Assembly: GCF_017368815.1 (NCBI RefSeq)
Contig: NZ_JAFNME010000002.1
Coordinates: forward strand, 1 to 64,000
Origin: Comamonas denitrificans
Lineage (GTDB): Bacteria > Pseudomonadota > Gammaproteobacteria > Burkholderiales > Burkholderiaceae_C
Length of the DNA stretch: 64,000 nt
Direction: 5' to 3'
In this document: one piece after another, positions 17,807-27,049 of the stretch
Layout: each line of letters starts with the position of its first letter
How positions within the stretch are numbered: position 1 is the stretch's first letter
Made by a program: the position numbers and the translations under genes
The notes under the pieces: generated by a model
Seen by the model: the letters and a program-made list of their open reading frames with translations, nothing else
Databases searched by the model: none
What the model was told of the DNA's origin: nothing

Positions 17807-19048
17807 ATGAGTAAAAACCTTGCAATCGCTCCACGGCTGCGATTCCCTGATTTCCGTGAGACTGAGGGATGGACTACAAAAAGGCTGAAAGACACCTGTG
17901 AGGTCAACCCAGCAAATCCTGGTATTCCTGAAGTATTTGCATACATTGACCTGGAATCTGTCGAGGCAGGGGAGCTAAAGAATCGAAAAGTTCTCAGCCG
18001 CAACGAAGCCCCGAGCAGGGCACAGCGACTACTGCGCTACGGCGATGTGATTTTTCAGATTGTTAGACCATATCAACGCAACAATCTGCACTTCAAAATT
18101 GACGATGGTATTCAGTACGTTGCATCTACTGGGTATGCGCAGCTTCGGGCAAATGAATCGGAGGATTTTCTTTTTCAGTCGATACAGACAGATGATTTTG
18201 TTGATCGCGTCATCGTCAAATGCACAGGCTCTAGTTATCCTGCAATTAATTCATCCGACTTGGCTGAAATACCAGTGCCTATTCCAAGTAGTGCTGAACA
18301 ACAAAAAATCGCCGACTGCCTGTCTTCCATCGACGAACTGATCTCCGCAGAAGCCCTGAAGCTGGACGCCCTAAAGGTACACAAGAAGGGCCTGATGCAG
18401 CGGCTTTTCCCCGCCGAAGGCGAAACCATCCCCCGCCTGCGCTTTCCTGAGTTTCGGGATGCGGGAGAGTGGAAGAAAAAGAAGATCAGCGATGTCTTGA
18501 TGGAAGCAGTTCGCCCATTAGAGATGGAGGATGATGAAGAATATTCTTTGGTGCTTGTTAAGCGACGATATGAAGGAATAGTCTCCCGAGGGAAGCTTCA
18601 AGGAAAATCAATTAAGGTCAAATCTCAATTTTTCCTGCAAAAAGATGACTTTCTTATTTCCAAGAGGCAAATAGTTCATTGTGCCTGCGGTCTTGTGCCT
18701 GATGAATTTGATGGGGCAATCGTTTCCAACGAATATTCGGTGTTGCGAGCGAAGAATGGATTTTGTATAAAGTTCTTTAAGTATTTCTGTCAGCAACCTG
18801 TGGTTGGTCGATCATTCTTGGAGTGCAGCATAGGGATTGTTATTGAAAAAATGTTGTTTAAGCTAAATGATTGGCTGAAAAGAGAGTTTTTATTTCCTTC
18901 GTTGGATGAGCAAGTGAGGATTGCTAATCATTTTTCTTCGATTGAGGAGTTGATTGCCGCGCAAGATCAAATGGTCAACGCTCTCAAGACGCATAAGCAC
19001 GGACTTATGCAACAGCTTTTCCCCGTCATGGATGAGATGCAGACATGA
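17807..19048 (+). CDS. hsdS: Type I restriction-modification specificity subunit HsdS
   Basis: A 413-residue DNA-recognition subunit with two target-recognition domains and two similar conserved regions. The first repeat half begins APRLRFPDFRETEGW and ends KVHKKGLMQRLFP; the second begins IPRLRFPEFRDAGEW and ends KTHKHGLMQQLFP. The central coiled coil is EQQKIADCLSSIDELISAE. The TRDs (about residues 25-160 and 235-370) are clearly more A+T-rich than the conserved regions, as expected when TRDs are exchanged. The start at 17807 is family-like but lacks a clear ribosome site; ATG 17783 or GTG 17777 are alternatives. The stop overlaps the prrC start (ATGA). Confidence 0.94.
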   Translation: MSKNLAIAPRLRFPDFRETEGWTTKRLKDTCEVNPANPGIPEVFAYIDLESVEAGELKNRKVLSRNEAPSRAQRLLRYGDVIFQIVRPYQRNNLHFKIDDGIQYVASTGYAQLRANESEDFLFQSIQTDDFVDRVIVKCTGSSYPAINSSDLAEIPVPIPSSAEQQKIADCLSSIDELISAEALKLDALKVHKKGLMQRLFPAEGETIPRLRFPEFRDAGEWKKKKISDVLMEAVRPLEMEDDEEYSLVLVKRRYEGIVSRGKLQGKSIKVKSQFFLQKDDFLISKRQIVHCACGLVPDEFDGAIVSNEYSVLRAKNGFCIKFFKYFCQQPVVGRSFLECSIGIVIEKMLFKLNDWLKREFLFPSLDEQVRIANHFSSIEELIAAQDQMVNALKTHKHGLMQQLFPVMDEMQT

Positions 19049-20124
19049 GCACACAAAAGTATTCATCCATAAACCGACTTGTCCAACGTCTGCACGACGA
19101 CCTGAACGGTGGCGGGCAGAACTTTGTCCTGCTCCACGCCTACAACGGCACCGGCAAGACACGCCTGTCGATGGATTTCAAGGAAGCAGGCAAACGCAAG
19201 AACGGCGGCAGTCCCGATACGCTGTATTTCAACGCCTTTACTGAAGACCTGTTCCATTGGGACAACGACCTCGACAACGACAGCCAGCGGGTGATGCGCA
19301 TCAATTCCGTATCGCGGTTCTTCTCAGGTATCAAGGAGCTGGCGCTCGAAGAAAACATCCAGTCCTACCTGGGGCGCTATGCCGATTTTGATTTCGATAT
19401 CGACTACAGCAACTGGACGATTGCGTTCAGCAAGGGCGATGCCGAGCACATCAAGGTGTCGCGCGGTGAAGAGAACATCTTCATCTGGTGCCTGTTCATG
19501 GCGATCTGCGAGCGAGTGATCGACGGCCACCCCTCGTATGCCTGGGTCAAATACCTCTACATCGACGACCCGATTTCATCGCTGGACGACAACAACGCCA
19601 TTGCCGTGGCCAGCGACTTGGCGCAACTGCTGCGCAAGGGCAAGGACAGGCTCAAGGTGGTGATTTCGTCGCACCATTCGCTGTTCTTCAACGTCGTGTG
19701 CAATGAGCTGAAGAAGGAAAGGCACAAGAAGTATTTTCTGCACCGCCCGAACCGGGGCAGCGAATATGCGCTGCGCGCGACGAACGACACGCCGTTTTTC
19801 CACCACGTCGCCATGCTCAGCGAGGTGAAGAAGGCGGCGGATTCGGATGCGCTCTACACCTACCACTTCAACATGCTGCGCAGCATTCTGGAGAAGACGG
19901 CGGTCTTCTTCGGCCACGATGATTTCTCGGCCTGTATCCACGGCGTGGACGACGAAGTGCTCTATGCTCGCGCCCTGAACCTGTTGAGCCACGGCCAATA
20001 CGCCATTTATGAGCCGCGCGAAATGGTGGAAGACACCAAGGCGCTTTTCCGCCAGATTCTGGCGGCGTTTCTGGAGCGCTATCGGTTTGCCTTGCCCGAG
20101 CTTGAAGCTGCCGGGGCGGCTTGA
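19045..20124 (+). CDS. prrC: PrrC-type anticodon nuclease associated with the type I R-M system
   Basis: A 359-residue ABC-ATPase-like protein matching PrrC. Residues 32-39 AYNGTGKT form the Walker A; YFNAFTEDLFHWDNDL is a PrrC-specific segment; SRGEENIFIW (139-148) is the signature-like element; YIDDPISSLDDNN (172-184) is Walker B/D-loop; ISSHHS is the H-loop. The C-terminal nuclease triad known from E. coli PrrC (Arg-x3-Glu ... His) is present as R279, E283 and H316. PrrC is held silent by the type I enzyme and cleaves the tRNA-Lys anticodon when a phage disarms restriction. Coupled to hsdS by an ATGA overlap. Target tRNA is inferred. Confidence 0.88.
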   Translation: MSTQKYSSINRLVQRLHDDLNGGGQNFVLLHAYNGTGKTRLSMDFKEAGKRKNGGSPDTLYFNAFTEDLFHWDNDLDNDSQRVMRINSVSRFFSGIKELALEENIQSYLGRYADFDFDIDYSNWTIAFSKGDAEHIKVSRGEENIFIWCLFMAICERVIDGHPSYAWVKYLYIDDPISSLDDNNAIAVASDLAQLLRKGKDRLKVVISSHHSLFFNVVCNELKKERHKKYFLHRPNRGSEYALRATNDTPFFHHVAMLSEVKKAADSDALYTYHFNMLRSILEKTAVFFGHDDFSACIHGVDDEVLYARALNLLSHGQYAIYEPREMVEDTKALFRQILAAFLERYRFALPELEAAGAA

Positions 20125-20130
20125 AAGAGC

Positions 20131-20374
20131 ATGTCGATGGACAAGAAGATCATCCTCGCCGGCCTCAACGGCGTGGGCAAAACCACTTTTGCCCGCTCTT
20201 TCCTGCCGCAAGAGGCGCAGTGCCCGCGCTTCATTAATGCCGACTTGGTCGCGGCGGGGCTGTCGCACTTTGCGCCGGAGGCTGTTGCTTTTGACCCTGC
20301 CTAGCGCGGAAGCCGCCATAGTCCGCGTGGCCGAGCGTGTAAGCCAAGGCGGACACCGCGCCTGTGCTGCTTGA
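20131..20374 (+). pseudogene. Broken zeta-toxin-like P-loop kinase
   Basis: From ATG 20131 the first 58 codons encode a zeta-toxin-family start: [18 protein letters not shown] (Walker A), [18 protein letters not shown], then a TAG at 20302. A further piece in another frame (about 20311-20374) reads RVAERVSQGGHRAC, which resembles the family's C-terminal part. The roughly 100 residues normally between these are missing, so the gene has an internal deletion, a frame change and a truncated end. It lies 6 bp after prrC. It was probably a kinase gene paired with the small downstream gene. Confidence 0.75.
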
Positions 20375-20389
20375 ATGGGGAGAGAACAC

Positions 20390-20608
20390 ATGAAGATGCT
20401 TGATATTTCCACCGCCAAGAACCCTGACCTGCGTGCCTCGATGGCCGCCATGCAGCGTGCCGCCGCGCTGGCTCGCAAGACGGCCATTCAGACGGATACC
20501 GGCATCGTCATCGTACGTGATGGGCAGATCGTGCATGTGTCGGCGCAGGAGCTGCGGCAGAGCACGGATGGAAAAAATGCAAAGACATGGGCCACCAAGG
20601 GTGAATGA
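20390..20608 (+). CDS. Small partner protein of a zeta-toxin-like kinase (putative antitoxin)
   Basis: A 72-residue protein (MKMLDISTAKNPDLRAS ... IVIVRDGQIVHVSAQELR). Small proteins of this type are often encoded next to chromosomal zeta-toxin-like kinases, so I call it a likely antitoxin-like partner. GGGGAGAG correctly precedes ATG 20390. It is intact although its kinase neighbour is broken. The 120 bp between it and hsdM show no obvious promoter or ribosome site. Confidence 0.6.
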   Translation: MKMLDISTAKNPDLRASMAAMQRAAALARKTAIQTDTGIVIVRDGQIVHVSAQELRQSTDGKNAKTWATKGE

Positions 20609-20728
20609 TGACTTCGCCCATATATGGCGCACTGCATCACACAACTACCGAGAAATCCTTGGTATTTCAACCTGCTTAGGTGCCACAACCTCAACGCACT
20701 TAATAGTCACCTCAAAACGGATTAACCC

Positions 20729-22339
20729 ATGACTGAAATCGAAAAGCAACAATTGGGCAAGACCCTCTGGAACATTGCCGACCAACTGCGCGGCGCAATG
20801 AACGCGGACGACTTCCGCGACTACATGCTGGCCTTTCTGTTTCTGCGTTACCTATCGGACAACTACGAGGCTGCCGCCAGGAAAGAGCTGGGTTCCGACT
20901 ACCCGGAACTGGAACCGGAAGACCGTATCAGCCCTTTGTCGTTCTGGTATGCCGACAATGCCGCCGATGTGCCCGCGTTCGAGAAGCAGATGCGCCGCAA
21001 GGTGCATTACGTGATCGAGCCGCAATATCTGTGGGACAACATTGCCGAGATGGCCCGCATGCAAAGCGGGGACTTGCTCAAGACGCTGCAAGACGGCTTT
21101 GATTTCATCGAGAACGAATCCTTTGCCAGCACCTTCCGGGGCTTGTTCTCGGAGATCAATTTGGCATCGGACAAGCTGGGTAAGAACTACGGCGAGCGCA
21201 ATGACCGCCTGTGCAAGATCATTGGCGAGATCGCCAAGGGTTTGGCTAGGTTTTCGACCGACAGCGATGCCCTGGGCGATGCCTATGAATACCTGATCGG
21301 CGAGTTTGCTGCTGGCTCGGGCAAGAGGGCGGGTGAGTTTTATACGCCGCAGCGCATTTCGGACATTCTTTCGGCCATCGTGACGCTGGACAGTCAGGAG
21401 CCGACCACCGGCCCGCGCGAGCATCTGGACAGCGTGATGGACTTTGCCTGCGGCTCGGGTTCGTTGCTGCTGAACGTGCGCCATCGCATGGGGCCGCACG
21501 GCATCGGCAAGATTTACGGGCAGGAGAAGAACATCACCACCTACAACCTGGCACGCATGAACATGCTGCTGCACGGGGTGAAGGATTCGGAGTTCGAGAT
21601 TTTCCACGGCGACACGCTGCTCAACGAGTGGGACATGCTGCGCGAAACCAACCCGGCCAAGCTTCCGAAGTTTGATGCCATCGTGGCCAACCCGCCGTTC
21701 AGCTACCGCTGGGAGCCGACCGAGGCGCTGGGCGAGGACGTGCGCTTCAAGAACCATGGCCTCGCGCCCAAGTCCGCCGCCGATTTCGCTTTTCTGCTGC
21801 ACGGCTTCCACTACCTGAAGCAGGACGGGGTGATGGCCATCATCCTGCCGCACGGCGTGCTGTTCCGTGGCGGGGCGGAAGCGCGTATCCGCACCAAGCT
21901 GCTCAAGGATGGACACATCGACACGGTGATCGGCCTGCCCACCAATCTGTTCTTTTCCACCGGCATTCCGGTGTGCATCCTGGTGCTTAAAAAATGCAAA
22001 AAGTCCGATGACGTGCTGTTCATCAACGCGGCAGAGCATTTCGAGAAGGGTAAGCGCCAGAACCACCTGACGAAGGCGCACATCGCCAAGATCATCGACA
22101 CCTACCAGCACCGCAAGGAGGAAGCACGCTACGCGCGACGGGTGGGCATGGAGGAGATCGAGAAGAAGAACGACTTCAACCTGAACATTTCGCGCTACGT
22201 AAGCACGGCAGTGGCGGAGAAGGAAGTCGACCTGGCCGCTGTCCACGCCGAGTTGGTGAAGATTGAGGCAGAAATTGCATGGGCCAAGCATAAACACAAT
22301 GGCTTTTTGCAGGAGTTGGGCCTCAAGTCGCTGCCTTGA
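20729..22339 (+). CDS. hsdM: Type I restriction-modification methyltransferase subunit HsdM
   Basis: A 536-residue N6-adenine methyltransferase. The N-terminal HsdM helical domain starts MTEIEKQQLGKTLWNIADQL. The catalytic domain has the SAM-binding motif MDFACGSGSLL and the catalytic IVANPPFSYRW (NPPF), after the substrate-region GEFYTPQRISDIL. The C-terminal tail binds HsdS. Together with HsdS it forms the methylase and with HsdR the restriction complex. It is the last gene of the locus, 605 bp after prrC, reversing the usual hsdM-first order. No convincing ribosome site is visible before ATG 20729. Confidence 0.95.
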   Translation: MTEIEKQQLGKTLWNIADQLRGAMNADDFRDYMLAFLFLRYLSDNYEAAARKELGSDYPELEPEDRISPLSFWYADNAADVPAFEKQMRRKVHYVIEPQYLWDNIAEMARMQSGDLLKTLQDGFDFIENESFASTFRGLFSEINLASDKLGKNYGERNDRLCKIIGEIAKGLARFSTDSDALGDAYEYLIGEFAAGSGKRAGEFYTPQRISDILSAIVTLDSQEPTTGPREHLDSVMDFACGSGSLLLNVRHRMGPHGIGKIYGQEKNITTYNLARMNMLLHGVKDSEFEIFHGDTLLNEWDMLRETNPAKLPKFDAIVANPPFSYRWEPTEALGEDVRFKNHGLAPKSAADFAFLLHGFHYLKQDGVMAIILPHGVLFRGGAEARIRTKLLKDGHIDTVIGLPTNLFFSTGIPVCILVLKKCKKSDDVLFINAAEHFEKGKRQNHLTKAHIAKIIDTYQHRKEEARYARRVGMEEIEKKNDFNLNISRYVSTAVAEKEVDLAAVHAELVKIEAEIAWAKHKHNGFLQELGLKSLP

Positions 22340-22449
22340 CAAAGCAAATACCAAAGCCGATGTACTGTCGCAAGCATGTCAATCTGGTTACTTAAGGAGT
22401 TGAAATCTCTGGGGGTGCGGGTTACTACTGATAGTATTTCTCCCTATAA

Positions 22450-22481
22450 AAGCCGCCTTTCAAGGCGGCTTGGCTTTTTTT
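22450..22481 (+). terminator. Intrinsic terminator at the right end of the R-M island
   Basis: AAGCCGCC (22450-22457) pairs with GGCGGCTT (22464-22471), followed by GGC and seven T residues. It probably ends the hsdM transcript. It stands only 16 bp before the CoA-transferase start, so that gene's own promoter must overlap the terminator or lie upstream with attenuation. Confidence 0.85.
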
Positions 22482-22496
22482 GGATTGGAGACTTCT

Positions 22497-24011
22497 ATGG
22501 GTATCGCTGAGCGCGTGCGTTTTCCACAATTTCATAACCGCATCATGGACGCTGCTGCGGCAGCCGCCCTCATCCCCCACGGTGCCACGGTTGGCATGAG
22601 CGGCTTTACCGGCGCGGGCTACCCCAAGGCGCTGCCCCAAGCCATAGCCGAGCGCGCCCAAGCCGAGCACGCGCAGGGCCGGCCCTACAAGATCAACCTT
22701 TGGACGGGGGCCTCCACCGCGCCCGAGTGCGATGGGGCGCTGGCGCAAGCCCACGCCATTGGTCAGCGCCTGCCGTTCAACACCGACCCCCTCGCCCGCC
22801 AGCAGATCAATGCGGGCGAGATCGACTTCATCGACATGCACCTGTCGCACGTCGCCCAGCACGCCTGGTTTGGCTTCTTCGGCAAGATGAACGTGGCGGT
22901 GATCGAGGTGCTGGGCGTAACGGCCGATGGCCTGCTCATCCCCTCCACGGCGATTGGCAACAACAAAACCTGGCTGGAGATTGCCGACCAGGTGATCTTG
23001 GAAGTGAACACCAAGCTGCCCGGCGCGATGGAAGGCATGCACGACATCTACTACGGCACCGCCATCCCGCCCCGGCGCATGCCCATTTCCATGACGCACG
23101 CCGACAACCGCATCGGCGAGCCCTACCTGAAGGTGGATCCGGCCAAAGTGATTGCCGTGGTGGAAACGCACGGCAGCGACCGCAACAACGTGTTCAACGC
23201 GCCCGATGCCGATTCCAACCTGATTGCCAGCGCCATCATCGACTTTTTGACGCACGAGATGCAGGCCGGCCGCCTGCCCAAGCAGATGCTGCCCATCCAA
23301 TCCGGCGTGGGCAATGTCGCCAATGCCGTGCTGGCCGGGCTGCTGCACGGCCCGTTCGAGCAGCTGCTGGGCTTTACCGAGGTGCTGCAGGACGGCATGC
23401 TCGATTTGCTGCGCGCCGGCAAGATGAGCCGCGCTTCGGCCACGGCGATTTCGCTCTCCGCCCAGGCGTTTGAGGATTTTGAAAAGAATCTGGACTTTTA
23501 CCGCAGCCGCATTATCTTGCGCCCGCAAGAAATATCGAACCACCCCGAGCTGGTGCGCCGCCTGGGCGTGATCGCGATGAACTCGATGATCGAGGCCGAC
23601 ATCTACGGCAACATCAACTCCACCCACCTGATGGGCAGCAGCATGATGAACGGCATCGGCGGCAGCGGCGACTTTGCGCGCAACGGCTATTTGTCGTTCT
23701 TCGTCACGCCGTCGGTGGCCAAGGGCGGCAAGATCAGCTGCATCGTGCCCATGTGCTCGCACGTCGATCACACCGAGCACGACACGCAAATCATCGTCAC
23801 CGAACAGGGCCTGGCCGACCTGCGCGGCCTCTCCCCCAAGCAACGCGCCAAGGTGGTGATTGAAAAATGCGCCCACCCCAGCTACCGCCCCATGCTGCAG
23901 GACTACTTTGACCGCGCCTGCGCCAAAGGGGCGCTGCACACGCCGCACATCCTGACCGAGGCGCTCTCCTGGCACCAGCGCTTCCTGGATACGGGCGATA
24001 TGCGCGTCTGA
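22497..24011 (+). CDS. Acetyl-CoA hydrolase / succinyl-CoA:acetate CoA-transferase family protein
   Basis: A 504-residue class I CoA-transferase. Visible family elements: GMSGFTGAGYPKALP, QSGVGNVANAVLAGLLHGPF, FTEVLQDGMLDLL (likely the catalytic glutamate region) and IVTEQGLADLRGLSPKQRA. Family members swap CoA between succinyl-CoA and acetate, or hydrolyse acetyl-CoA. The first is better supported by length and motifs. ATG 22497 has GGAG eight bases upstream; a longer frame starting at 22470 would begin inside the terminator. Ends at a hairpin terminator. Confidence 0.9.
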   Translation: MGIAERVRFPQFHNRIMDAAAAAALIPHGATVGMSGFTGAGYPKALPQAIAERAQAEHAQGRPYKINLWTGASTAPECDGALAQAHAIGQRLPFNTDPLARQQINAGEIDFIDMHLSHVAQHAWFGFFGKMNVAVIEVLGVTADGLLIPSTAIGNNKTWLEIADQVILEVNTKLPGAMEGMHDIYYGTAIPPRRMPISMTHADNRIGEPYLKVDPAKVIAVVETHGSDRNNVFNAPDADSNLIASAIIDFLTHEMQAGRLPKQMLPIQSGVGNVANAVLAGLLHGPFEQLLGFTEVLQDGMLDLLRAGKMSRASATAISLSAQAFEDFEKNLDFYRSRIILRPQEISNHPELVRRLGVIAMNSMIEADIYGNINSTHLMGSSMMNGIGGSGDFARNGYLSFFVTPSVAKGGKISCIVPMCSHVDHTEHDTQIIVTEQGLADLRGLSPKQRAKVVIEKCAHPSYRPMLQDYFDRACAKGALHTPHILTEALSWHQRFLDTGDMRV

Positions 24012-24015
24012 GCCT

Positions 24016-24035
24016 AGAGCCTGCTGGCTCTTTTT
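24016..24035 (+). terminator. Intrinsic terminator after the CoA-transferase gene
   Basis: AGAGCC-TGCT-GGCTCT followed by TTTT, starting five bases after the stop codon. A short but clean stem-loop. Confidence 0.75.
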
Positions 24036-24137
24036 ATACCTAGCAAATAATACCGACCCGCTTTTGTTTGTAGGGGGCTTTGGCACCGCCCTCTCTATAC
24101 TTAAGGATTGGAATTATTTCTTTGGGAGCGACGCTTT

Positions 24138-26108
24138 ATGTTGCACTGGCTCACTCAACTGCGGTTGGCACAAAAATTTACTTTGCTGGGGTTACTCACC
24201 TTGGCGATGCTGGCCTTTCCTTCGGTGCTGTATTTAAAACAAACCATCACCGACGTGCGCCAGGCCCACCGCCAGGCTGAGGGGGTGCCGGTGCTCATGG
24301 CGCTGAACATGGTCATACAGCACACCCAGGTGCATCGGGGGCTGTCGGCCGGGGTGCTCAGTGGCAATGAGGGCATGCAGCAGCGGCGCGTAACGGCCAA
24401 AGAGGCCGTGAACCAGGCCCTGGGCAATGCCGCAGCGATACTGGTGCAAAGCAATGCGCCGGTGCAAGAGCAGCAGCGCTTGCAAAAATGGCAGACCACC
24501 TGGCAGGCGCTGGAGCAGGCGGTGGCCGCCAACAAGGTTGAGGTGGCCGATAGCTTTGCCCGCCATACCGATTTGATCGCCGAGCTGATGATGATCAACG
24601 AAGAACTGCTGGTGGCCTACCGCCTGCAGTCCAACGAAGACCCGGCCAATGTGGCGCTGCTGCAGGCCGCCTTGGTGCAAGCGCCGCAGCTCACCGAAGG
24701 GGTGGGGCAAATGCGGGCCATGGGCACGGGGTTTTTGACCCAGGCGTTTTTAAGTGTGGACGATCGGGGCGCGTTTCGGGCCTTGATCAGCCAAACCACG
24801 ACGTTCCAAAAGCAAGTCGGGCGCTTTATTCAGCGGGCCATGACCTTGAACCCGGCTTATGAGCAAGAACTGGGTGGATTGGTCAAAACAGCAACAGAAT
24901 TACTCAATGAAAGCAACCATTTGGCCCGCACCGAGGTGCTCGAAATCGATCTGCTGCAATACCCGGCCAGCGATTACTTCAACCAACTGACGCAAACCAT
25001 CGATGCCATCAACGCGGTGCGCATCAGCGGGGCCGATCGGCTGGCACAGGTGCTGGATGCCAATGCCGACAAGCAGCGCAATGTGTTGATCACCCTGTCC
25101 GTGCTGCAAACGGTCTTACTCATCGCGGCCGTGTGGCTGGCGCTGCTGTTCGTGCGCTCCATCACCCAGCCGTTGCGCCGGGCGGTGGATTTGGCCTTGG
25201 CGGTGGCCGATGGCAATTTGCAAGGGGCCGATGAGACCCCCGACCGCAACGAGATTGGCGAGCTCATTGCCGCGCAGCAGCAAATGCGTGCCCGCCTGCG
25301 CCCCATCGTGCAGCAGGTGCGCCAGGGCTCGGATGCGGTGGCCTTGGCCAGTGCCGAAATCGCCCAGGGCAACCAAGACCTGTCGGCCCGCACCGAAAGC
25401 CAAGCCAGTGCGCTGGAGCAAACGGCCGCCTCCATGGAAGAACTCAGCGCCACCGTGCGCCACAACGCCGACAGCGCCCAGCAGGCCAGCCAGCTGACAC
25501 AAACAGCCCACAGCATTGCCAGCCAAGGCGGCCAGATGGTGGGGCAAATGGTGCAAACCATGCAGGGCATTCATGACAGCAGCCGCAAGATGGGCGACAT
25601 CATTGGCGTGATTGACAGCATTGCCTTCCAAACCAACATCTTGGCGCTGAACGCAGCCGTTGAAGCGGCCCGCGCGGGCGAGCAAGGCCGGGGCTTTGCC
25701 GTGGTGGCCAGCGAAGTGCGCAGCCTGGCCGGGCGCAGTGCCGAGGCGGCCAAAGAGATCAAACGCCTGATTGATGACAGCGTGCAGCGCGTGGGCGCGG
25801 GCAATGCCTTGGCCCAGCAAACGGGCGAGACGATGCAAGAAATGGTGGGCGCAATTGGCAAGGTGAACACCATCGTCAGCGCCATCAGCAACGCCAGCCG
25901 CGAGCAGGCCGAAGGGGTCATCCAAGTGGGCGAGGCGATTACGCAAATGGACCAAGTCACCCAGCAAAACGCCGCGCTGGTCGAAGAAATGGCGGCGGCT
26001 GCCACCAGCTTAAACAGCCAAAGTCAAGAGCTGGTGCAAGCCATCTCCATCTTTCAGGTGGAGGGGGCCAGCGGGCGCACGCAAGCCCCACCAACCTTAT
26101 TAAAATAA
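24138..26108 (+). CDS. Methyl-accepting chemotaxis protein
   Basis: A 656-residue chemoreceptor: TM1 near residues 12-35, a periplasmic helical sensor of about 285 residues (nitrate-sensor-like helical content, ligand unknown), TM2 around residue 325, a HAMP domain ([22 protein letters not shown]) and a long signalling coiled coil with the hairpin tip [33 protein letters not shown]-type core. No NWETF-like pentapeptide is present at the C-terminus. Start [13 protein letters not shown] at 24138 is preferred. It stands apart from any che operon. Confidence 0.93.
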   Translation: MLHWLTQLRLAQKFTLLGLLTLAMLAFPSVLYLKQTITDVRQAHRQAEGVPVLMALNMVIQHTQVHRGLSAGVLSGNEGMQQRRVTAKEAVNQALGNAAAILVQSNAPVQEQQRLQKWQTTWQALEQAVAANKVEVADSFARHTDLIAELMMINEELLVAYRLQSNEDPANVALLQAALVQAPQLTEGVGQMRAMGTGFLTQAFLSVDDRGAFRALISQTTTFQKQVGRFIQRAMTLNPAYEQELGGLVKTATELLNESNHLARTEVLEIDLLQYPASDYFNQLTQTIDAINAVRISGADRLAQVLDANADKQRNVLITLSVLQTVLLIAAVWLALLFVRSITQPLRRAVDLALAVADGNLQGADETPDRNEIGELIAAQQQMRARLRPIVQQVRQGSDAVALASAEIAQGNQDLSARTESQASALEQTAASMEELSATVRHNADSAQQASQLTQTAHSIASQGGQMVGQMVQTMQGIHDSSRKMGDIIGVIDSIAFQTNILALNAAVEAARAGEQGRGFAVVASEVRSLAGRSAEAAKEIKRLIDDSVQRVGAGNALAQQTGETMQEMVGAIGKVNTIVSAISNASREQAEGVIQVGEAITQMDQVTQQNAALVEEMAAAATSLNSQSQELVQAISIFQVEGASGRTQAPPTLLK

Positions 26109-26190
26109 GAGCGCTTTACGCACGTATTTGCTTTAATTTAGATAAAAATAGCTGCTTAACGCTTTAAATTAAAGCGCAAGCAGCTATTTA
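26106..26190. repeat. Intergenic hairpin repeat, copy 4 (between convergent genes)
   Basis: A compact palindrome: AAATAGCTGCTT (26146-26157) and AAGCAGCTATTT (26178-26189) are perfect 12-base arms, with inner CGCTTTAA/TTAAAGCG. A second partial unit GCTTTACGC lies to its left. It separates the chemoreceptor and mtnN genes, and the mtnN stop TAG (26186-26184) is part of the arm. Confidence 0.8.
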
Positions 26191-26933
26191 TTTTTAAGCA
26201 ACGCCTGCATCATCTCCAGCGCATAGCGGCTGGCCACCGACTGCACAAACGAGGGGAAATCCAAGTGGGCGCTGTCGTCCGCCCGGTCAGAAATAGTGCG
26301 CACCGCCGCAAAGGGCAGGCCGTAATCGGCACAGGTTTGGGCAATGGCTGCGCCCTCCATCTCTACCGCCAGCACCGGGTAGCCGGCCGCCTGCAACTCG
26401 CTGTGAATGCGCTGCGAGGTGTTGGCCGCCACAATAAATTGGTCGCCGCTGGCAATCAGCCCGTGGTGGACTTGTGGCGCATGGCCTGCCAGCAAAGGCA
26501 ACTGCCACTGCTGGGCGGCGCTGATGCACTGCGCTGCCGCATGCGCCAGCGCCTGGGTGAGCTGCGCATCGCAATCAAAATGCGGCGCGGCGTAGCCGGG
26601 CACCTGCCAGCGGGTAAACAAGGGGCGCACATCCATATCGTGCTGCACAAACTGCGTGGCCACGACCACATCGCCCACCCGCACGTGCGGGGCCAGCCCA
26701 CCGGCCACACCGGTAAAAACCAAACGCTGAATGGCAAAACGCTCCATCAACACCGCTGTGGTGGTGGCAGCGGCCACTTTGCCGATGCCGCTTAAGGCCA
26801 GCACCACTTCTTGCCCATGGAACATGCCCCGGGTAAAGGTGCGCCCCGCATGGCGTTCGGTGGTGGTGTGGGTCAGCAGCAGCTGCAGGCCCTGTTGTTC
26901 TTCAGGCAGGGCGCTAACAATGGCAAGGGGCAT
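26184..26933 (-). CDS. mtnN: 5'-methylthioadenosine/S-adenosylhomocysteine nucleosidase
   Basis: A 249-residue nucleoside hydrolase that cleaves MTA and SAH to adenine and a thioribose product in methyl-cycle salvage. The N-terminus MPLAIVSALPEEQQGL, the loop LVFTGVAGGL and the base-binding AVEMEGAAIAQTCADYGLPF (Met-Glu-Gly) are diagnostic, as is RTISDRAD with its catalytic Asp. ATG 26933 is the family start; the extended frame adds 13 unsupported residues. Separate from fadD by the fadD terminator. Confidence 0.93.
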   Translation of the reverse strand: MPLAIVSALPEEQQGLQLLLTHTTTERHAGRTFTRGMFHGQEVVLALSGIGKVAAATTTAVLMERFAIQRLVFTGVAGGLAPHVRVGDVVVATQFVQHDMDVRPLFTRWQVPGYAAPHFDCDAQLTQALAHAAAQCISAAQQWQLPLLAGHAPQVHHGLIASGDQFIVAANTSQRIHSELQAAGYPVLAVEMEGAAIAQTCADYGLPFAAVRTISDRADDSAHLDFPSFVQSVASRYALEMMQALLKNK

Positions 26934-26970
26934 GGTAAGAGAGGCAGAAAAAAAGGCGCAGGGCAGAATC

Positions 26971-27005
26971 AAAAAACCGGGCCTCCCGCAACGAGAGGCC
27001 CGGCC
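26971..27005 (-). terminator. Intrinsic terminator of fadD
   Basis: CCGGGCCTC (26977-26985) and GAGGCCCGG (26995-27003) form the stem. The A-run at 26971-26976 reads as six U residues on the minus-strand transcript, directly after fadD. Confidence 0.9.
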
Positions 27006-27049
27006 CGGATTGTCCCTGATTGTGGCTTGGCTGCCGCCTTAGCCGGCGC

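Noticed and set aside
13613-22496. Attachment-site direct repeats bounding the R-M island
   Set aside because: I compared 13613-13753 with 22340-22496 and saw no shared sequence long enough to support integrase-mediated insertion; no integrase or tRNA gene is present.
22376-22510. Short frame at the right end of the R-M island overlapping the terminator
   Set aside because: About 44 codons running through a strong terminator and into the CoA-transferase gene; no family match.
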